Shown here: positions 19,609 to 28,390 of the stretch, piece after piece
Numbering within the stretch: the first letter of the stretch is position 1
Layout of the letters: each line of letters starts with the position of its first letter
Origin: Sulfitobacter sp.
GTDB lineage: Bacteria; Pseudomonadota; Alphaproteobacteria; Rhodobacterales; Rhodobacteraceae
Length of the DNA stretch: 64,000 nt
Assembly: GCA_029252045.1 (NCBI GenBank)
Contig: JAQXCD010000062.1
Coordinates: 37,026-101,025 of the forward strand
Direction of reading: 5' to 3'
Program-made: the position numbers and the translations under genes
The notes under the pieces: generated by a model
The model's database searches: none
Told to the model about the DNA's origin: nothing
What the model saw: only the letters and a program-made list of their open reading frames with translations

Positions 19609-20525
19609 TCGGCGGCGCGCCAGCGGTCAAGAATGTAGCGGCTGGTCATCAGGTCCAGATGCGCCCCGCCGCCATTCTTGCAAATTGTTATCTCGTCATC
19701 CGATGTGCGGATAAAGGCGCCCAGATCATAGTAATCCGCAATGATATGATCGCGGGTGATGGCGCCGGTCTCCAGCGGTATCTTGATCTCGCCGATATGA
19801 CCCAGTGTCGTATCGAAACTGTCGACAAACAGCCGTGCACGCTGCAAGGCCTCGTCATCCACTTCGCGCATGTCGGGGCGGTAGGCGCCGATCAGATCAA
19901 GGTGCTGCCCCGGTTGCAGCCAAGCCCCTTTGATCAACGGCTCGGTCGCCATGGTGGCGCTGCCTATGATCTCGGCCTGCAGCACAGCAGCTTCCAGATC
20001 GTCTGCAATCGCAACATCGGGCAGTAGCGCTGCCAGTGCTTCCGAGCTGGCACGGGTACGGCTCCAGACGGTAAACGTCGCCTTGGGGAAGGCGGCGGAA
20101 TAGGCCGCATGCAATGCCCGCGCGACTGATCCTGCACCAACCAGAAGGATGCGCCTAGCATCAGGGCGGGCCAGACGGCGCGCAGCCAGCAGGCTGTCGC
20201 CTGCCGTTTTCCATTTGGTCACCAGATGGAAGTCCACAATCGCCTCCAACGTGCCGTCAATGTCGGAGTAAAGGCTGACACCGCCGTTCACATTCGGCTT
20301 GCCCTTGGCGCTGTTGCCCGGAAACACCGTGGCAGATTTCACGGCGAGACCTAACCCGTCAATCCACGCGGCACGGTTCAGCAATGTGTCGGGTGTGCGG
20401 TATAGAAACGTATCTGCAATCTCGGCCTTTGGTAGCATGTGACCCTGCGCAAAAGCATCGGTCAGCGCGATCCAGTCGAGTAACTTTTCACCGGCCTCGA
20501 ACGGGATGATCGGGATTGTGGTCAT
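19605..20525 (-). CDS. ornithine cyclodeaminase / mu-crystallin family protein
   Basis: A 306-residue NAD(P)-dependent enzyme of the OCD/mu-crystallin/alanine-dehydrogenase family. The Rossmann motif is LLVGAGSVARALH (about residues 125-137), and KSATVFPGNSAKGKPNVNG gives the substrate-binding Lys of the N-terminal part. Members reduce or cyclise amino or imino acids; which reaction occurs here is open. It overlaps its neighbours on both sides by 4 nt (HAD upstream, hydrolase downstream), which implies a shared pathway. Confidence 0.88.
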   Translation of the reverse strand: MTTIPIIPFEAGEKLLDWIALTDAFAQGHMLPKAEIADTFLYRTPDTLLNRAAWIDGLGLAVKSATVFPGNSAKGKPNVNGGVSLYSDIDGTLEAIVDFHLVTKWKTAGDSLLAARRLARPDARRILLVGAGSVARALHAAYSAAFPKATFTVWSRTRASSEALAALLPDVAIADDLEAAVLQAEIIGSATMATEPLIKGAWLQPGQHLDLIGAYRPDMREVDDEALQRARLFVDSFDTTLGHIGEIKIPLETGAITRDHIIADYYDLGAFIRTSDDEITICKNGGGAHLDLMTSRYILDRWRAAE

Positions 20526-21142
20526 TGTGCTTCTCCGTCGGTGAGCAGGCCTGATGCAACAAGCTTATCGGCCCAGCCTTGCGCCCCTGTGAAGTGGTGG
20601 GTTTGCCAGCCGCGCAGCGCAGCTGCGGCGATGTTTTCGGGGCGGTCATCAGTGAACAGCAGATCACCGCCGGACAGGCCGGAGCCTTCCTCCAGCATCT
20701 GATAGATGCGCGGATCGGGTTTGATAACGCCCATATGACCAGAGATGAAGTCGCGGTCAAAAGCCCGCAAAAACGGGTATTTCTTTTCGGCAATCTCATA
20801 GGTTTCGATGCCGAAGTTTGTGAGGGAAAAGACAGGGGTCCCTTTGTCTTGCAGTGCAGCCATCAGACGCACGGAATGATCGATGGCAGGGTTGGCCATA
20901 TCCAGCCAGCGGTCATGCCACATCATGATCTCAACCGTCCAGTCAGGATAGCTCTTTGCGCATTGCTCCACCATCTTGGTGAAGTTCTCTCCCCTATCCA
21001 CGCGGTCGTTCATCGCATGCAGGTCAACAACTGCAAACATCGCGCGGCGTTTGTCCTCGCCGATTTCGGCATCATAGAAGCGTTCTGGTTGCCACTCTAT
21101 CAACACGTTGCCGATGTCAAAAACCACTGCTTTGGGTATCAT
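20522..21142 (-). CDS. HAD family hydrolase
   Basis: A 206-residue haloacid-dehalogenase-like phosphatase or dehalogenase. Motif I is VVFDIGNVL (first Asp, with Ile-Gly in place of the usual Gly-Thr/Gly-Val), motif II is SLTNFG, Lys of motif III is in GVIKPDPRIY, and motif IV is LFTDDRPEN. The pattern is that of YihX-like proteins acting on sugar phosphates. ATG at 21142 is favoured by GAGG 6 nt upstream; an in-frame TTG lies two codons earlier. The stop overlaps the next gene by 4 nt. Confidence 0.9.
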   Translation of the reverse strand: MIPKAVVFDIGNVLIEWQPERFYDAEIGEDKRRAMFAVVDLHAMNDRVDRGENFTKMVEQCAKSYPDWTVEIMMWHDRWLDMANPAIDHSVRLMAALQDKGTPVFSLTNFGIETYEIAEKKYPFLRAFDRDFISGHMGVIKPDPRIYQMLEEGSGLSGGDLLFTDDRPENIAAAALRGWQTHHFTGAQGWADKLVASGLLTDGEAQ

Positions 21143-21207
21143 GTCCAACCTCTCGACGGGGATCGGAATTTTGGAAAATTCCGGACGTTTTCTGTATCAG
21201 AAAACGG

Positions 21208-21663
21208 CTATGCCAGTTTGGCTGCGGCCCTGATTTCACGTTCCAATGCTTCCAGAAAGCGCGAGCGGTCGGCCTTTGTAAAGCTTTTCCCGCTTCCCTG
21301 CCGGAACGGGTCCGCCGCACGCAAGTCTGTCATCAGATCACGGGTGGCCAGCACGTTGCCAATATTGGCCTGTGTCAGCGCCTCGCCGTTATGTTTGATG
21401 ACCCTCGCGCCAGCCTCAACACATTTGGCGGCCAGCGGAATATCTCCTGTCACCACAACATCACCGCGCCCTGCACGATCTGCAATCCACATATCGGCCA
21501 CATCAGGCCCATCAGGGACTATAACAGTCTCTACATAGGGGTTTTGTGAGGGACGCAACCCGCCGTTAGATACCACCAACATCTTGATCTTGTGACGGGT
21601 CGCCACCCGCTCTGCCTCTTCTTTGACGGGGCAGGCATCAGCGTCGATGTAGAGTGCGGTCAT
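21208..21663 (-). CDS. YaiI/YqxD family protein (DUF188, UPF0178)
   Basis: A 151-residue protein of the DUF188 family, related to PIN-like nuclease folds but of unproven activity. It begins with the family signature [10 protein letters not shown], then [19 protein letters not shown] and [12 protein letters not shown], and ends with the helix [17 protein letters not shown]. The start ATG at 21663 overlaps the formylglutathione hydrolase stop as ATGA, and I prefer it to an upstream GTG at 21672. Confidence 0.92.
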   Translation of the reverse strand: MTALYIDADACPVKEEAERVATRHKIKMLVVSNGGLRPSQNPYVETVIVPDGPDVADMWIADRAGRGDVVVTGDIPLAAKCVEAGARVIKHNGEALTQANIGNVLATRDLMTDLRAADPFRQGSGKSFTKADRSRFLEALEREIRAAAKLA

Positions 21664-22493
21664 GCGGACCACAGCGCGTCGGCGTGGAAGGTGACGTGAT
21701 CTTCCATGAAGGTCGCGATAAAGAAATAGCTGTGGTCATACCCCGGTTGCATGCGGAATGTCCCGTTCTGACGGCGCTTGGCCATCGCTCCGCTCAACGC
21801 TTCGGGCATCAGCAGGTCGAGGAACTGATCACTGGTTCCCTGATCAATCAGCACAGGGCCGTCAAAACCTTTTTCCTGCATCAGTAGTGTCGCGTCATGC
21901 GCACTCCAGCTTGCCTCATCCGCGCCCAAATAAGCGGTCAGCTGTTTGCGGCCCCAGTCACTGGCCGTGGGGTGCGCGATCGGCGCAAAGGCGGAGACTG
22001 AAGCGAAGCGACCGGGCAGGGACATCGCCAGCGTCAACGCGCCATGCCCGCCCATGGAGTGACCAGTGATCGACTGCCGCTCCATGTCCAGCGGGAAGTG
22101 CTCAGCCAGCAACGCAGGCAGCTCATCAGCGATATAGGTCCACATCTGGAAATGGGGCCGCCACGGGTCCTGTGTCGCGTTCACATAGAACCCCGCACCC
22201 TGACCCAGATCATAGGCTTCATCATTGGCCACACCGTCTCCGCGCGGGGAGGTGTCTGGAAACACCAGCGCTATGCCCTGTTCGGCAGCCCATGCCTGTG
22301 CGCCTGCCTTTACCATCGCGTTTTCGTGGGTGCAGGTCAGGCCCGACAGAAACCACAGCACCGGCACAGGACCATCTTGCGCCTCGGCAGGCAAAAACAG
22401 GGCAACTGTCATGTCACAGGCGCAGGCCGCAGACGCGTGTTTGATTACATGTTGCGTGCCGCCAAAACAGGCGTTGGACGAGAGGGTTTCCAT
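21660..22493 (-). CDS. fghA: S-formylglutathione hydrolase
   Basis: Esterase-D family enzyme of 277 residues that hydrolyses S-formylglutathione to formate and glutathione in formaldehyde oxidation. The nucleophile is Ser146 in [10 protein letters not shown]; the acid is in DQGTSDQFL and the base His in [20 protein letters not shown] and [11 protein letters not shown] are diagnostic of the family. The usual partner, glutathione-dependent formaldehyde dehydrogenase, is not in this window. It heads a minus-strand cluster with DUF188, HAD, ornithine-cyclodeaminase-like and hydrolase genes. Confidence 0.95.
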   Translation of the reverse strand: METLSSNACFGGTQHVIKHASAACACDMTVALFLPAEAQDGPVPVLWFLSGLTCTHENAMVKAGAQAWAAEQGIALVFPDTSPRGDGVANDEAYDLGQGAGFYVNATQDPWRPHFQMWTYIADELPALLAEHFPLDMERQSITGHSMGGHGALTLAMSLPGRFASVSAFAPIAHPTASDWGRKQLTAYLGADEASWSAHDATLLMQEKGFDGPVLIDQGTSDQFLDLLMPEALSGAMAKRRQNGTFRMQPGYDHSYFFIATFMEDHVTFHADALWSA

Positions 22494-22562
22494 GGTGCGT
22501 CTCCTTTTCGGGGTTACCTATGGCTACCCAGAGCAAGGACGGGGGGCAAGCACTCTATTCCG

Positions 22563-23504
22563 TTATCCGGCGACAGTGCCGCCGGTCAGCCACGCGATCC
22601 ACAGGCTGACGCTGACAATACTGATCGCTGTGGAGACAAGGATGGCCGCTGACACACGCTGCGGTGCAACGCCGTAATGCTGGGCAAGGATATAAACGTT
22701 GCCGGCCACAGGCAGGGCTGCCGCCGAGGTAACGACCATGGCTTGATACGCATCAACCTTGAACAGCACAAAACAGGCAAAAGCCACAAGCAACGGATGC
22801 AACACCAGTTTGCAAAAGCTGAGCCACCCCGCAACCGAAACACGCTCGGCTGATTTAGAGGCGAGGGAGGCCCCGATGGCAAAGAGCGCGCCGGGTGTGG
22901 CCGCCGCACCGAGCAATACCAGAAATTCACTCATTGGCGCGGGGATGGGGATTTTCAAACCGGACCAGAGCAACCCCGCGGTTATCGCCACAATCATAGG
23001 GTTTTTTATCAGACCCAGACCTACAGTACGCAAGATTGCCAAGCTCATCCTACCGTCGCGCGAGCCGGTGATCAGGATCACGATCAGAGAGGAAAAGACG
23101 ATCAGATCTACGGCCAGTGCCATCATCACGGGGCCAATAGCCTCCGGTCCCAACAGCAGCGTCAGCATCGGTACGCCCAGAAATCCGACATTGCCGATTG
23201 CGGCGCATTGGGCCTCTATCGCTGCGGTCTCAACGCTCAGCCCTCTGAAGTGGCAGACTAGCGTGGCGATTCCGTAGACAAATGCCGTGCCCCAAAGATA
23301 AGCCGCCACCAGCCGCGCGTCCCAGACCTCGGCCAATGACAGATTGGCCGAGAAATTGAACAGCATGGCTGAGAGCGCAAAGTAAAATACGAATTTTGTG
23401 AGATATGCCGTCGCTTCCGCCGTGAAGAAACGCGTCCGTCCGGCCCAATAGCCCAAACCGATAAGTGCAAAAAATGGAAGTGTTTTGAGGAAGATCGCCA
23501 GCAT
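22563..23504 (-). CDS. AEC family transporter (auxin efflux carrier-like permease)
   Basis: A 313-residue integral membrane protein with about ten hydrophobic segments arranged as two five-span halves, as in the AEC/BART superfamily. IGNVGFLGVPM in the fourth span and LPVAGNVYILAQHYG near the C-terminus are family-typical Asn/Pro kinks. Bacterial members export or import carboxylates such as malate; the substrate is not determined. It lies 69 nt upstream of fghA on the same strand, so a shared transcript is possible. Confidence 0.9.
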   Translation of the reverse strand: MLAIFLKTLPFFALIGLGYWAGRTRFFTAEATAYLTKFVFYFALSAMLFNFSANLSLAEVWDARLVAAYLWGTAFVYGIATLVCHFRGLSVETAAIEAQCAAIGNVGFLGVPMLTLLLGPEAIGPVMMALAVDLIVFSSLIVILITGSRDGRMSLAILRTVGLGLIKNPMIVAITAGLLWSGLKIPIPAPMSEFLVLLGAAATPGALFAIGASLASKSAERVSVAGWLSFCKLVLHPLLVAFACFVLFKVDAYQAMVVTSAAALPVAGNVYILAQHYGVAPQRVSAAILVSTAISIVSVSLWIAWLTGGTVAG

Positions 23505-23537
23505 GGCGTCACAGATAGCTTGGCGGCACGCGCTGCG

Positions 23538-24359
23538 CTAGTGAAAATCGGCTTGAAAGCTGGTTGCGGTCAGGCTGACATGGGCCGCAAGAGGAGGGCA
23601 AAGCTCAAACGCGCGGGGAGTACGTGCAAAATTATAAACCCGCATGAGCCTCCAGTGATCACGCCGTTGCTCGGCCACGAGTAATTCGTTGCGTGATATG
23701 TGAAAGGGTGTCCGGTCCCAACCGGTTGTTGTCTTTACCTCGATCAACCGGGGCGTGCCGTCGGGCGCAAAGCTTGAAATATCAAAACCTGCGCCATCCC
23801 CGTCCTCCTCTGATACCCACATGACTTGATCGGCTAAATCATAAGCCCCGCAATTGCGCAGGGTTGCCCGCTCATGCGCAAGCATGCGGGCTTCACCTGC
23901 GCGGCCCAATGCGCGGTTGCGTCCATCCCGCCCAGCTACGTCAAATTTTGGGGCAATGATAAGCGTTTCATCTACTTCGTCAGGGGGCTGTGTGTTTCGT
24001 TGGGTAGGCGGTGTATCCAGATAGAGCGCCGCATCATCTGCCATACCCATAGAAGGGGCCATGAAGTCCGGCAAACCAACGGCCTTGAGGTGGCGATCCA
24101 CTGTATCTGGCAGAGCGCTGTTGTAATGCGGTAGCGGTTTATATCCCGTGATCCACGGCAGGCCAAATCCCTTCATCACAGCACTTATGTTCTGGTGCAA
24201 ACGCTCGATTGAACCTTCGGGATGTGCGGCGTGCGCCAACAGGACGCGACGATGTGTTGCCTTCACATAGGGTGATCCGGCAACATCCGCTGAGAGGATT
24301 GCAAAATAATCCGCAACGCACACATCAAATTCCGCATCGGTCCAGGATTTTCCAGCCAT
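23538..24359 (-). CDS. DUF3883 domain protein, PD-(D/E)XK nuclease-like
   Basis: A 273-residue protein. The N-terminal 100 residues contain HPEGSIERLHQNISAVMKGFG, which I relate to the N-terminal part of restriction-like proteins. The C-terminal half is DUF3883, with a PD-(D/E)XK arrangement: GRAGE (Glu156), GFDISSF (Asp193) and LIEVKTT (Glu207, Lys209). All catalytic positions appear intact. No methyltransferase or helicase neighbour is present, so it would be a solitary nuclease-like protein; its biological role is unknown. It is divergent from the TetR gene. Confidence 0.8.
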   Translation of the reverse strand: MAGKSWTDAEFDVCVADYFAILSADVAGSPYVKATHRRVLLAHAAHPEGSIERLHQNISAVMKGFGLPWITGYKPLPHYNSALPDTVDRHLKAVGLPDFMAPSMGMADDAALYLDTPPTQRNTQPPDEVDETLIIAPKFDVAGRDGRNRALGRAGEARMLAHERATLRNCGAYDLADQVMWVSEEDGDGAGFDISSFAPDGTPRLIEVKTTTGWDRTPFHISRNELLVAEQRRDHWRLMRVYNFARTPRAFELCPPLAAHVSLTATSFQADFH

Positions 24360-24474
24360 AAGGCTACGCTAGGCGTGAGCGTGGATTTGGTCCAGGTTCT
24401 TTGTAAGACTTGTTTTGCACTTGGAAGTGAACCGATCCGTTTATATGCTGTCCCTTCACCCGTCAGGAGACACA

Positions 24475-25107
24475 ATGCCCCCGCTCGCCGCCACTCGTAA
24501 CAGCATCCTTCCTCCCCGTGGCCGCAAGTATGATCAGGTACTGGAGGGCGCGCGTCAGGTCTTTATGGCTGATGGGTTCGAGGGTGCCAGCGTGGACGAG
24601 ATCGCGCGGGTGGCGGAAGTGTCCAAGGCGACGCTCTACAAATACTTCGCCGACAAGCGTATGTTGTTTATGGAGGTGGCCAACAACGAGTGTCAGCGGC
24701 AGGCCGGTGCTGCGTTGGACAATATCGTTCTTGCCGCCCCGCCGCGCGAAGTATTGGGCCAGACGGGCCGTCATTTTTTGGGTTTCATCACCAGCCGTTT
24801 CGGCCAGCAAATTTTCCGCATTTGCGTGGCAGAATCAGATCGCTTCCCCGAATTGGGCCGCAGCTTTTATGAATCTGGTCCGGCGGTAATGCGCGCAGAG
24901 CTGGCGTGTTATTTCGCGCAGGCCTGTGCGCGCGGTGAACTTGTGATAGACGACTATATTCTGGCTGCCGATCAATTCGGCGAGCTATGCAAAGCCGATC
25001 TTTGGATGCGGCTGATATTCGGAGTGATCAAAGAGGTCAGCGCGGCGGAGATAGACCGCGTCATCGACAACGCAGTAGAGACATTTTTAGCGAGGTACGG
25101 GACATGA
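24475..25107 (+). CDS. TetR/AcrR family transcriptional regulator
   Basis: A 210-residue repressor-type protein with an N-terminal helix-turn-helix (VDEIARVAEVSKATLYKYF, about residues 42-60) and a C-terminal ligand-binding region of the TetR_C type. The start at MPPLAATRN has AGGAG 5 nt upstream; 20 residues of in-frame upstream sequence are discarded. It overlaps the downstream I78 lipoprotein gene by 4 nt and is divergent from the DUF3883 gene, the two natural candidates for its control. I see no convincing operator palindrome in the 115-nt gap. Confidence 0.93.
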   Translation: MPPLAATRNSILPPRGRKYDQVLEGARQVFMADGFEGASVDEIARVAEVSKATLYKYFADKRMLFMEVANNECQRQAGAALDNIVLAAPPREVLGQTGRHFLGFITSRFGQQIFRICVAESDRFPELGRSFYESGPAVMRAELACYFAQACARGELVIDDYILAADQFGELCKADLWMRLIFGVIKEVSAAEIDRVIDNAVETFLARYGT

Positions 25108-25376
25108 AATATACGATTTTTGCAGCATTGCTGCTGGCCGGTTGCGGGGCAACAACAGCGCCAATCGGGGGCAGTGCACCTGCAAATGCACCAGATACTT
25201 GCAACGCAGCAGCACATCAGGGCCTGATCGGTCTTGACGCTGCATCATCGCTGGCCCTGCCCGAGCCAAAGCGCCTTTACGGTCCGAATGATCCTGTCAC
25301 GACAGACTTCAACCCTGCCCGTTTAAACGTGCAGCTGGACGCCGTAGACAACATCGTGGCGGTGACCTGCGGCTAG
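25104..25376 (+). CDS. I78 family peptidase inhibitor, lipoprotein
   Basis: A 90-residue protein with a lipobox (LLLAGC) so that Cys14 would be lipidated. The mature part matches the I78 inhibitor pattern: an N-terminal Cys, then HQGLIGLDAASS, then the loop with PEPKRLYGPNDPVTTDFNP and a C-terminal RLNVQLDAVDNIVAVTCG that closes with a second Cys. Founding members inhibit serine proteases. It is translationally coupled to the TetR gene (ATGA) and its TAG is interlocked with the paaK stop. Confidence 0.88.
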   Translation: MKYTIFAALLLAGCGATTAPIGGSAPANAPDTCNAAAHQGLIGLDAASSLALPEPKRLYGPNDPVTTDFNPARLNVQLDAVDNIVAVTCG

Positions 25377-26683
25377 GCTTTTGGCCGCTTGTCCAGAATG
25401 CGGACCGCTTTCCCCTCCGAGCGGGGAACAGCCCCCACGTCCCCCACGGCGACACCCGCACTGATCCCGACGCTCTGTTTGATCGCCGCCGCCAATTGTG
25501 CGGTGGCGTCTGAGCGGGACGCGTCACTGACGCTTGCATCGGCCACTTCCGTCAGGATGCGCATTTTGTCCATCCGGTCGGGGCGGGTCAGCTCGATCTG
25601 GAAGTGCGGCGCAAGGGCGGGGATTTGCATCAGCAGTTCTTCGATCTGGGTCGGGAAGACGTTGACGCCGCGCAGGATAATCATGTCGTCGCTGCGTCCG
25701 GTGACCTTCTCCATCCGGCGCATGCTGCGCGCTGTGCCAGCCAGCAGGCGGGTCAGATCGCGGGTGCGGTAGCGGATGATCGGAAAGGCCTCTTTGGTGA
25801 GCGAGGTAAAAACCAGCTCGCCGCGCTCGCCCTCTTCAACGACTTCACCTGTTTCAGGATTGATGATCTCGGGATAGAAATGGTCTTCCCAGATGTGCAG
25901 GCCATCTTTGCTTTCCACGCACTCCATTGACACACCTGGTCCGATGACTTCGGACAGGCCATAGATATCCACCGCGTGCATGTCGAAGGCTTGCTCAATC
26001 TCCAGCCGCATGGCGTTGGTCCAAGGCTCTGCTCCGAATATGCCTACCTCCAGCGAACAGGCGCGCGGGTCTAGGCCTTGGACGTGGAACTCGTCCAGAA
26101 CAGAGAGGGCATAGGAGGGCGTGACAGTGATGCCCTTTGGTTTGAAATCTTCAATCAGGCGGACCTGTCGCGGGGTCATCCCCCCCGAAATCGGTACCGT
26201 GCTCAGCCCCAGCGCATCGGCACCCAGATGGATGCCTAGGCCGCCGGTAAACAGCCCGTAACCATAGGCGTTGTGCAGCATGTCACCGGGGCGCATACCC
26301 GCTGCGCGAAGCGACCGCGCCACAACGTTGCCCCAGTTTTTCAGGTCATTTTTGGTATAACCCACCACAGTCGGCTGGCCCGTGGTGCCAGAAGACGCGT
26401 GTATCCGTTTCACCTGATCGCGCGGGACGGCGAACATCCCGAAAGGGTAGTTGTCGCGCAGATCGGTTTTGACGGTGAATGGAAACTTGGCCAGATCGCT
26501 GAGGCTGTGCAAATCGTCGGGGTGCACGCCAGTAGCGTCAAAGCTTTGACGGTAGAAAGGAACGTTGTCATAGGCGTGGCGCAGCGACCATTTCAACCGC
26601 TCCAGTTGCAGCGCGGTAATCTCGTCGCGGCTTGCAATCTCGATCGGGTCCAGACTGCTGCGGGCGGGGGTCAGGTCTTTCAT
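25373..26683 (-). CDS. paaK: phenylacetate-CoA ligase
   Basis: Adenylate-forming enzyme of 436 residues that activates phenylacetate with CoA and ATP, the entry step of aerobic phenylacetate breakdown. The phosphate-binding motif is ASSGTTGQPT (about residues 95-104), with YGLSEVIGPG and TRDLTRLL downstream and the C-terminal GRSDDMIILRGVNVFP, all family-typical. It overlaps paaI by 4 nt and is convergent with the I78 gene. The ring-epoxidase and ring-cleavage genes (paaABCDE, paaZ, paaG) are not in this window. Confidence 0.95.
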   Translation of the reverse strand: MKDLTPARSSLDPIEIASRDEITALQLERLKWSLRHAYDNVPFYRQSFDATGVHPDDLHSLSDLAKFPFTVKTDLRDNYPFGMFAVPRDQVKRIHASSGTTGQPTVVGYTKNDLKNWGNVVARSLRAAGMRPGDMLHNAYGYGLFTGGLGIHLGADALGLSTVPISGGMTPRQVRLIEDFKPKGITVTPSYALSVLDEFHVQGLDPRACSLEVGIFGAEPWTNAMRLEIEQAFDMHAVDIYGLSEVIGPGVSMECVESKDGLHIWEDHFYPEIINPETGEVVEEGERGELVFTSLTKEAFPIIRYRTRDLTRLLAGTARSMRRMEKVTGRSDDMIILRGVNVFPTQIEELLMQIPALAPHFQIELTRPDRMDKMRILTEVADASVSDASRSDATAQLAAAIKQSVGISAGVAVGDVGAVPRSEGKAVRILDKRPKA

Positions 26684-27120
26684 GGGGTATCTCCGTCTTC
26701 GGTGAACAGCTGTCCTTTGAGGGTGCGTGACAGGCCGCGCATGGTGGCCACGGCGCGCCCGTCTTCGCCGGTGACCATGACATCATACACGCCCGAACGA
26801 CCGGCTAGTGCCGTTTCCAATGCGGTTGCGGTGAGCAGCTCGCCCCCTTTTCCGGGGGCAATGTAGGTGATCTGGTTTTGCTGGGCCACCGTCAGCTTGT
26901 TGTAGCTGTTGCAGGCAAAAGCAAAGGCGCTATCGGCCAACGTGAAGATATATCCGCCATGGCACATCTTGTGCCCGTTCAGCATTGCGTCGGTGACGCG
27001 CATGGTCAGCGTGGCAGCCCCAGGTGCAATCGATGTGATCTGCATGCCAAGCCCCTGCGAGGCGTGGTCCGCCTCCAGCATCGCTGCCGCCGATTTTTCT
27101 GCCCTGAGTTGTGGAGTCAT
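26680..27120 (-). CDS. paaI: PaaI hydroxyphenylacetyl-CoA thioesterase
   Basis: Hotdog-fold acyl-CoA thioesterase of 146 residues that releases CoA from dead-end phenylacetate-CoA intermediates. GHKMCHGGYIFTLADSAFAFACN is split by the family Gly-Gly turn and contains the active-site Asp. The start at the second of two ATGs has GAGG 7 nt upstream; an upstream extension of 49 codons is unlike the family. The stop overlaps the paaK start as ATGA, so PaaI and PaaK are produced together and form a two-gene paa unit. Confidence 0.93.
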   Translation of the reverse strand: MTPQLRAEKSAAAMLEADHASQGLGMQITSIAPGAATLTMRVTDAMLNGHKMCHGGYIFTLADSAFAFACNSYNKLTVAQQNQITYIAPGKGGELLTATALETALAGRSGVYDVMVTGEDGRAVATMRGLSRTLKGQLFTEDGDTP

Positions 27121-27235
27121 CGCCATCCCTCGATATGTTTCACAATTCCCAAACCATATCCAGATTTGTAACATAATCAAGCAAATTTGCGAGGAGGGGC
27201 TTGATTTGCGGGACGCGCAAGGCAACTCTGCCACT

Positions 27236-27595
27236 ATGAGCATACCAACCATACCGACACATACCACGCAAGCAGCTGGACCCGACCGCGCGATAGAGCA
27301 GGTGGCATTCCACCGGACCGAACTTTCCGTAATCCTGTCGCTATACGGTAGGATGGTTGCAGCGGGTGAATGGCGTGACTACGGCATTTCCTGCCTGCGC
27401 GAGGTTGCCGTTTTCTCGATCTTTCGCCGCACAGCCGAGATGCCACTGTACCGGATCGAAAAGCGGCCAAAACTGCGCAGCAAACAAGGCATGTACGCTG
27501 TTGTCGGCACAAATGGTCAGGTGCTCAAGCGCGGCCATGAACTGAAATCAGTTCTCGGTACGCTTGAGCGGAAGTTATTTCGCGTCGTGGAGTAG
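27236..27595 (+). CDS. DUF2794 family protein
   Basis: A 119-residue cytosolic protein of an alphaproteobacterial family with no known function. The body reads VAFHRTELSVILSLYGRMV, then a conserved-looking GEWRDYGISCLREVAVFSIFRR, YRIEKRPKLRSKQGMYAVV, and the tail GHELKSVLGTLERKL. No signal or membrane span. The start at ATG 27236 was chosen because the upstream frame is antisense to paaI. It is divergent from paaI and convergent, with a 3-nt gap, to the NlpC/P60 gene. Confidence 0.85.
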   Translation: MSIPTIPTHTTQAAGPDRAIEQVAFHRTELSVILSLYGRMVAAGEWRDYGISCLREVAVFSIFRRTAEMPLYRIEKRPKLRSKQGMYAVVGTNGQVLKRGHELKSVLGTLERKLFRVVE

Positions 27596-27598
27596 CGG

Positions 27599-28390
27599 TT
27601 ACTCGACCGCAGGCAGTCTGCGGTGTGCGATGACCGGACCGTCCGTTTTTGCGATACGGGACTTGGCTTCTTCAATCGGCTCAAACACGGTGGACATGGC
27701 AGTGCCATTTGCGTGGATCAGGATTTCATCATCCCAGACCAGCGCCACATGACCCTTCCAGAACAGCAGGTCATTGCGTTGGGGCGGTGTACCTTCCGGC
27801 ATTAATTCACCTAGCTCCGCTGCTTGCATGTCGCTGTCACCGCCACAGGCGATCCCGCATGCCGCACAGGCCGTCTGGACCAGACCCGAACAATCAATCC
27901 CCCAACGGCTGTTTCCGCCCCAGAGATATGGCGTGTCCAGAAACATCGCTGCAATGGCGGCGGGATCGGTCGCAAAAGCTTCGACATCGATAATGTGCTG
28001 CTTGGGGACAAACCCGTGGGAGGTGCGAATGAAATCATCGGTTTCATCCAGCATCGCCAGATGGCTGCCATGGCTTAGCGCTGCGCGGTCAATCGATTTC
28101 ATGTTGGCGTTTTGATAGGCGTGGCTGGCAGCCGCATTTACCTTGTGGGTTGTGCGCTGTGGTTTCGCCAACGAAGCAACGCCGACATACCCGCAATAGC
28201 CGTCTGCCGCAGCTTGCACATAAGCCCAGCCATCCTCACGCCACAAGATCGTGACATCCGCACCCAGCAGCAGCTGGCGGTCGCGCGCGCCATTGGGTTT
28301 GCGCAGCAGGTTCACCACGCCGCGGCCGATTTGCGCAGCTTCATTCAGGCCGGTACGGGCGGGGTCAGGGGTAAGGCGGGGGTGTGTCAT
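27599..28390 (-). CDS. C40 family peptidase (NlpC/P60) with SH3-like domain
   Basis: A 263-residue predicted gamma-D-glutamyl-diamino-acid endopeptidase. Residues about 30-120 form a bacterial SH3-like region (LLLGADVTILWREDGWAYVQ). The NlpC/P60 domain follows: YLWGGNSRWGIDCSG (catalytic Cys), then GHVALVWDD (catalytic His) and ILIHANG. No signal peptide is visible, which suggests a cytoplasmic role such as muropeptide recycling. It overlaps the aminopeptidase gene upstream by 4 nt, consistent with joint peptide trimming. Confidence 0.92.
   Translation of the reverse strand: MTHPRLTPDPARTGLNEAAQIGRGVVNLLRKPNGARDRQLLLGADVTILWREDGWAYVQAAADGYCGYVGVASLAKPQRTTHKVNAAASHAYQNANMKSIDRAALSHGSHLAMLDETDDFIRTSHGFVPKQHIIDVEAFATDPAAIAAMFLDTPYLWGGNSRWGIDCSGLVQTACAACGIACGGDSDMQAAELGELMPEGTPPQRNDLLFWKGHVALVWDDEILIHANGTAMSTVFEPIEEAKSRIAKTDGPVIAHRRLPAVE

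Noticed and set aside
26909..27235. N-terminal extension of the DUF2794 frame
   Set aside because: This part is antisense to paaI; the family begins near the ATG at 27236.
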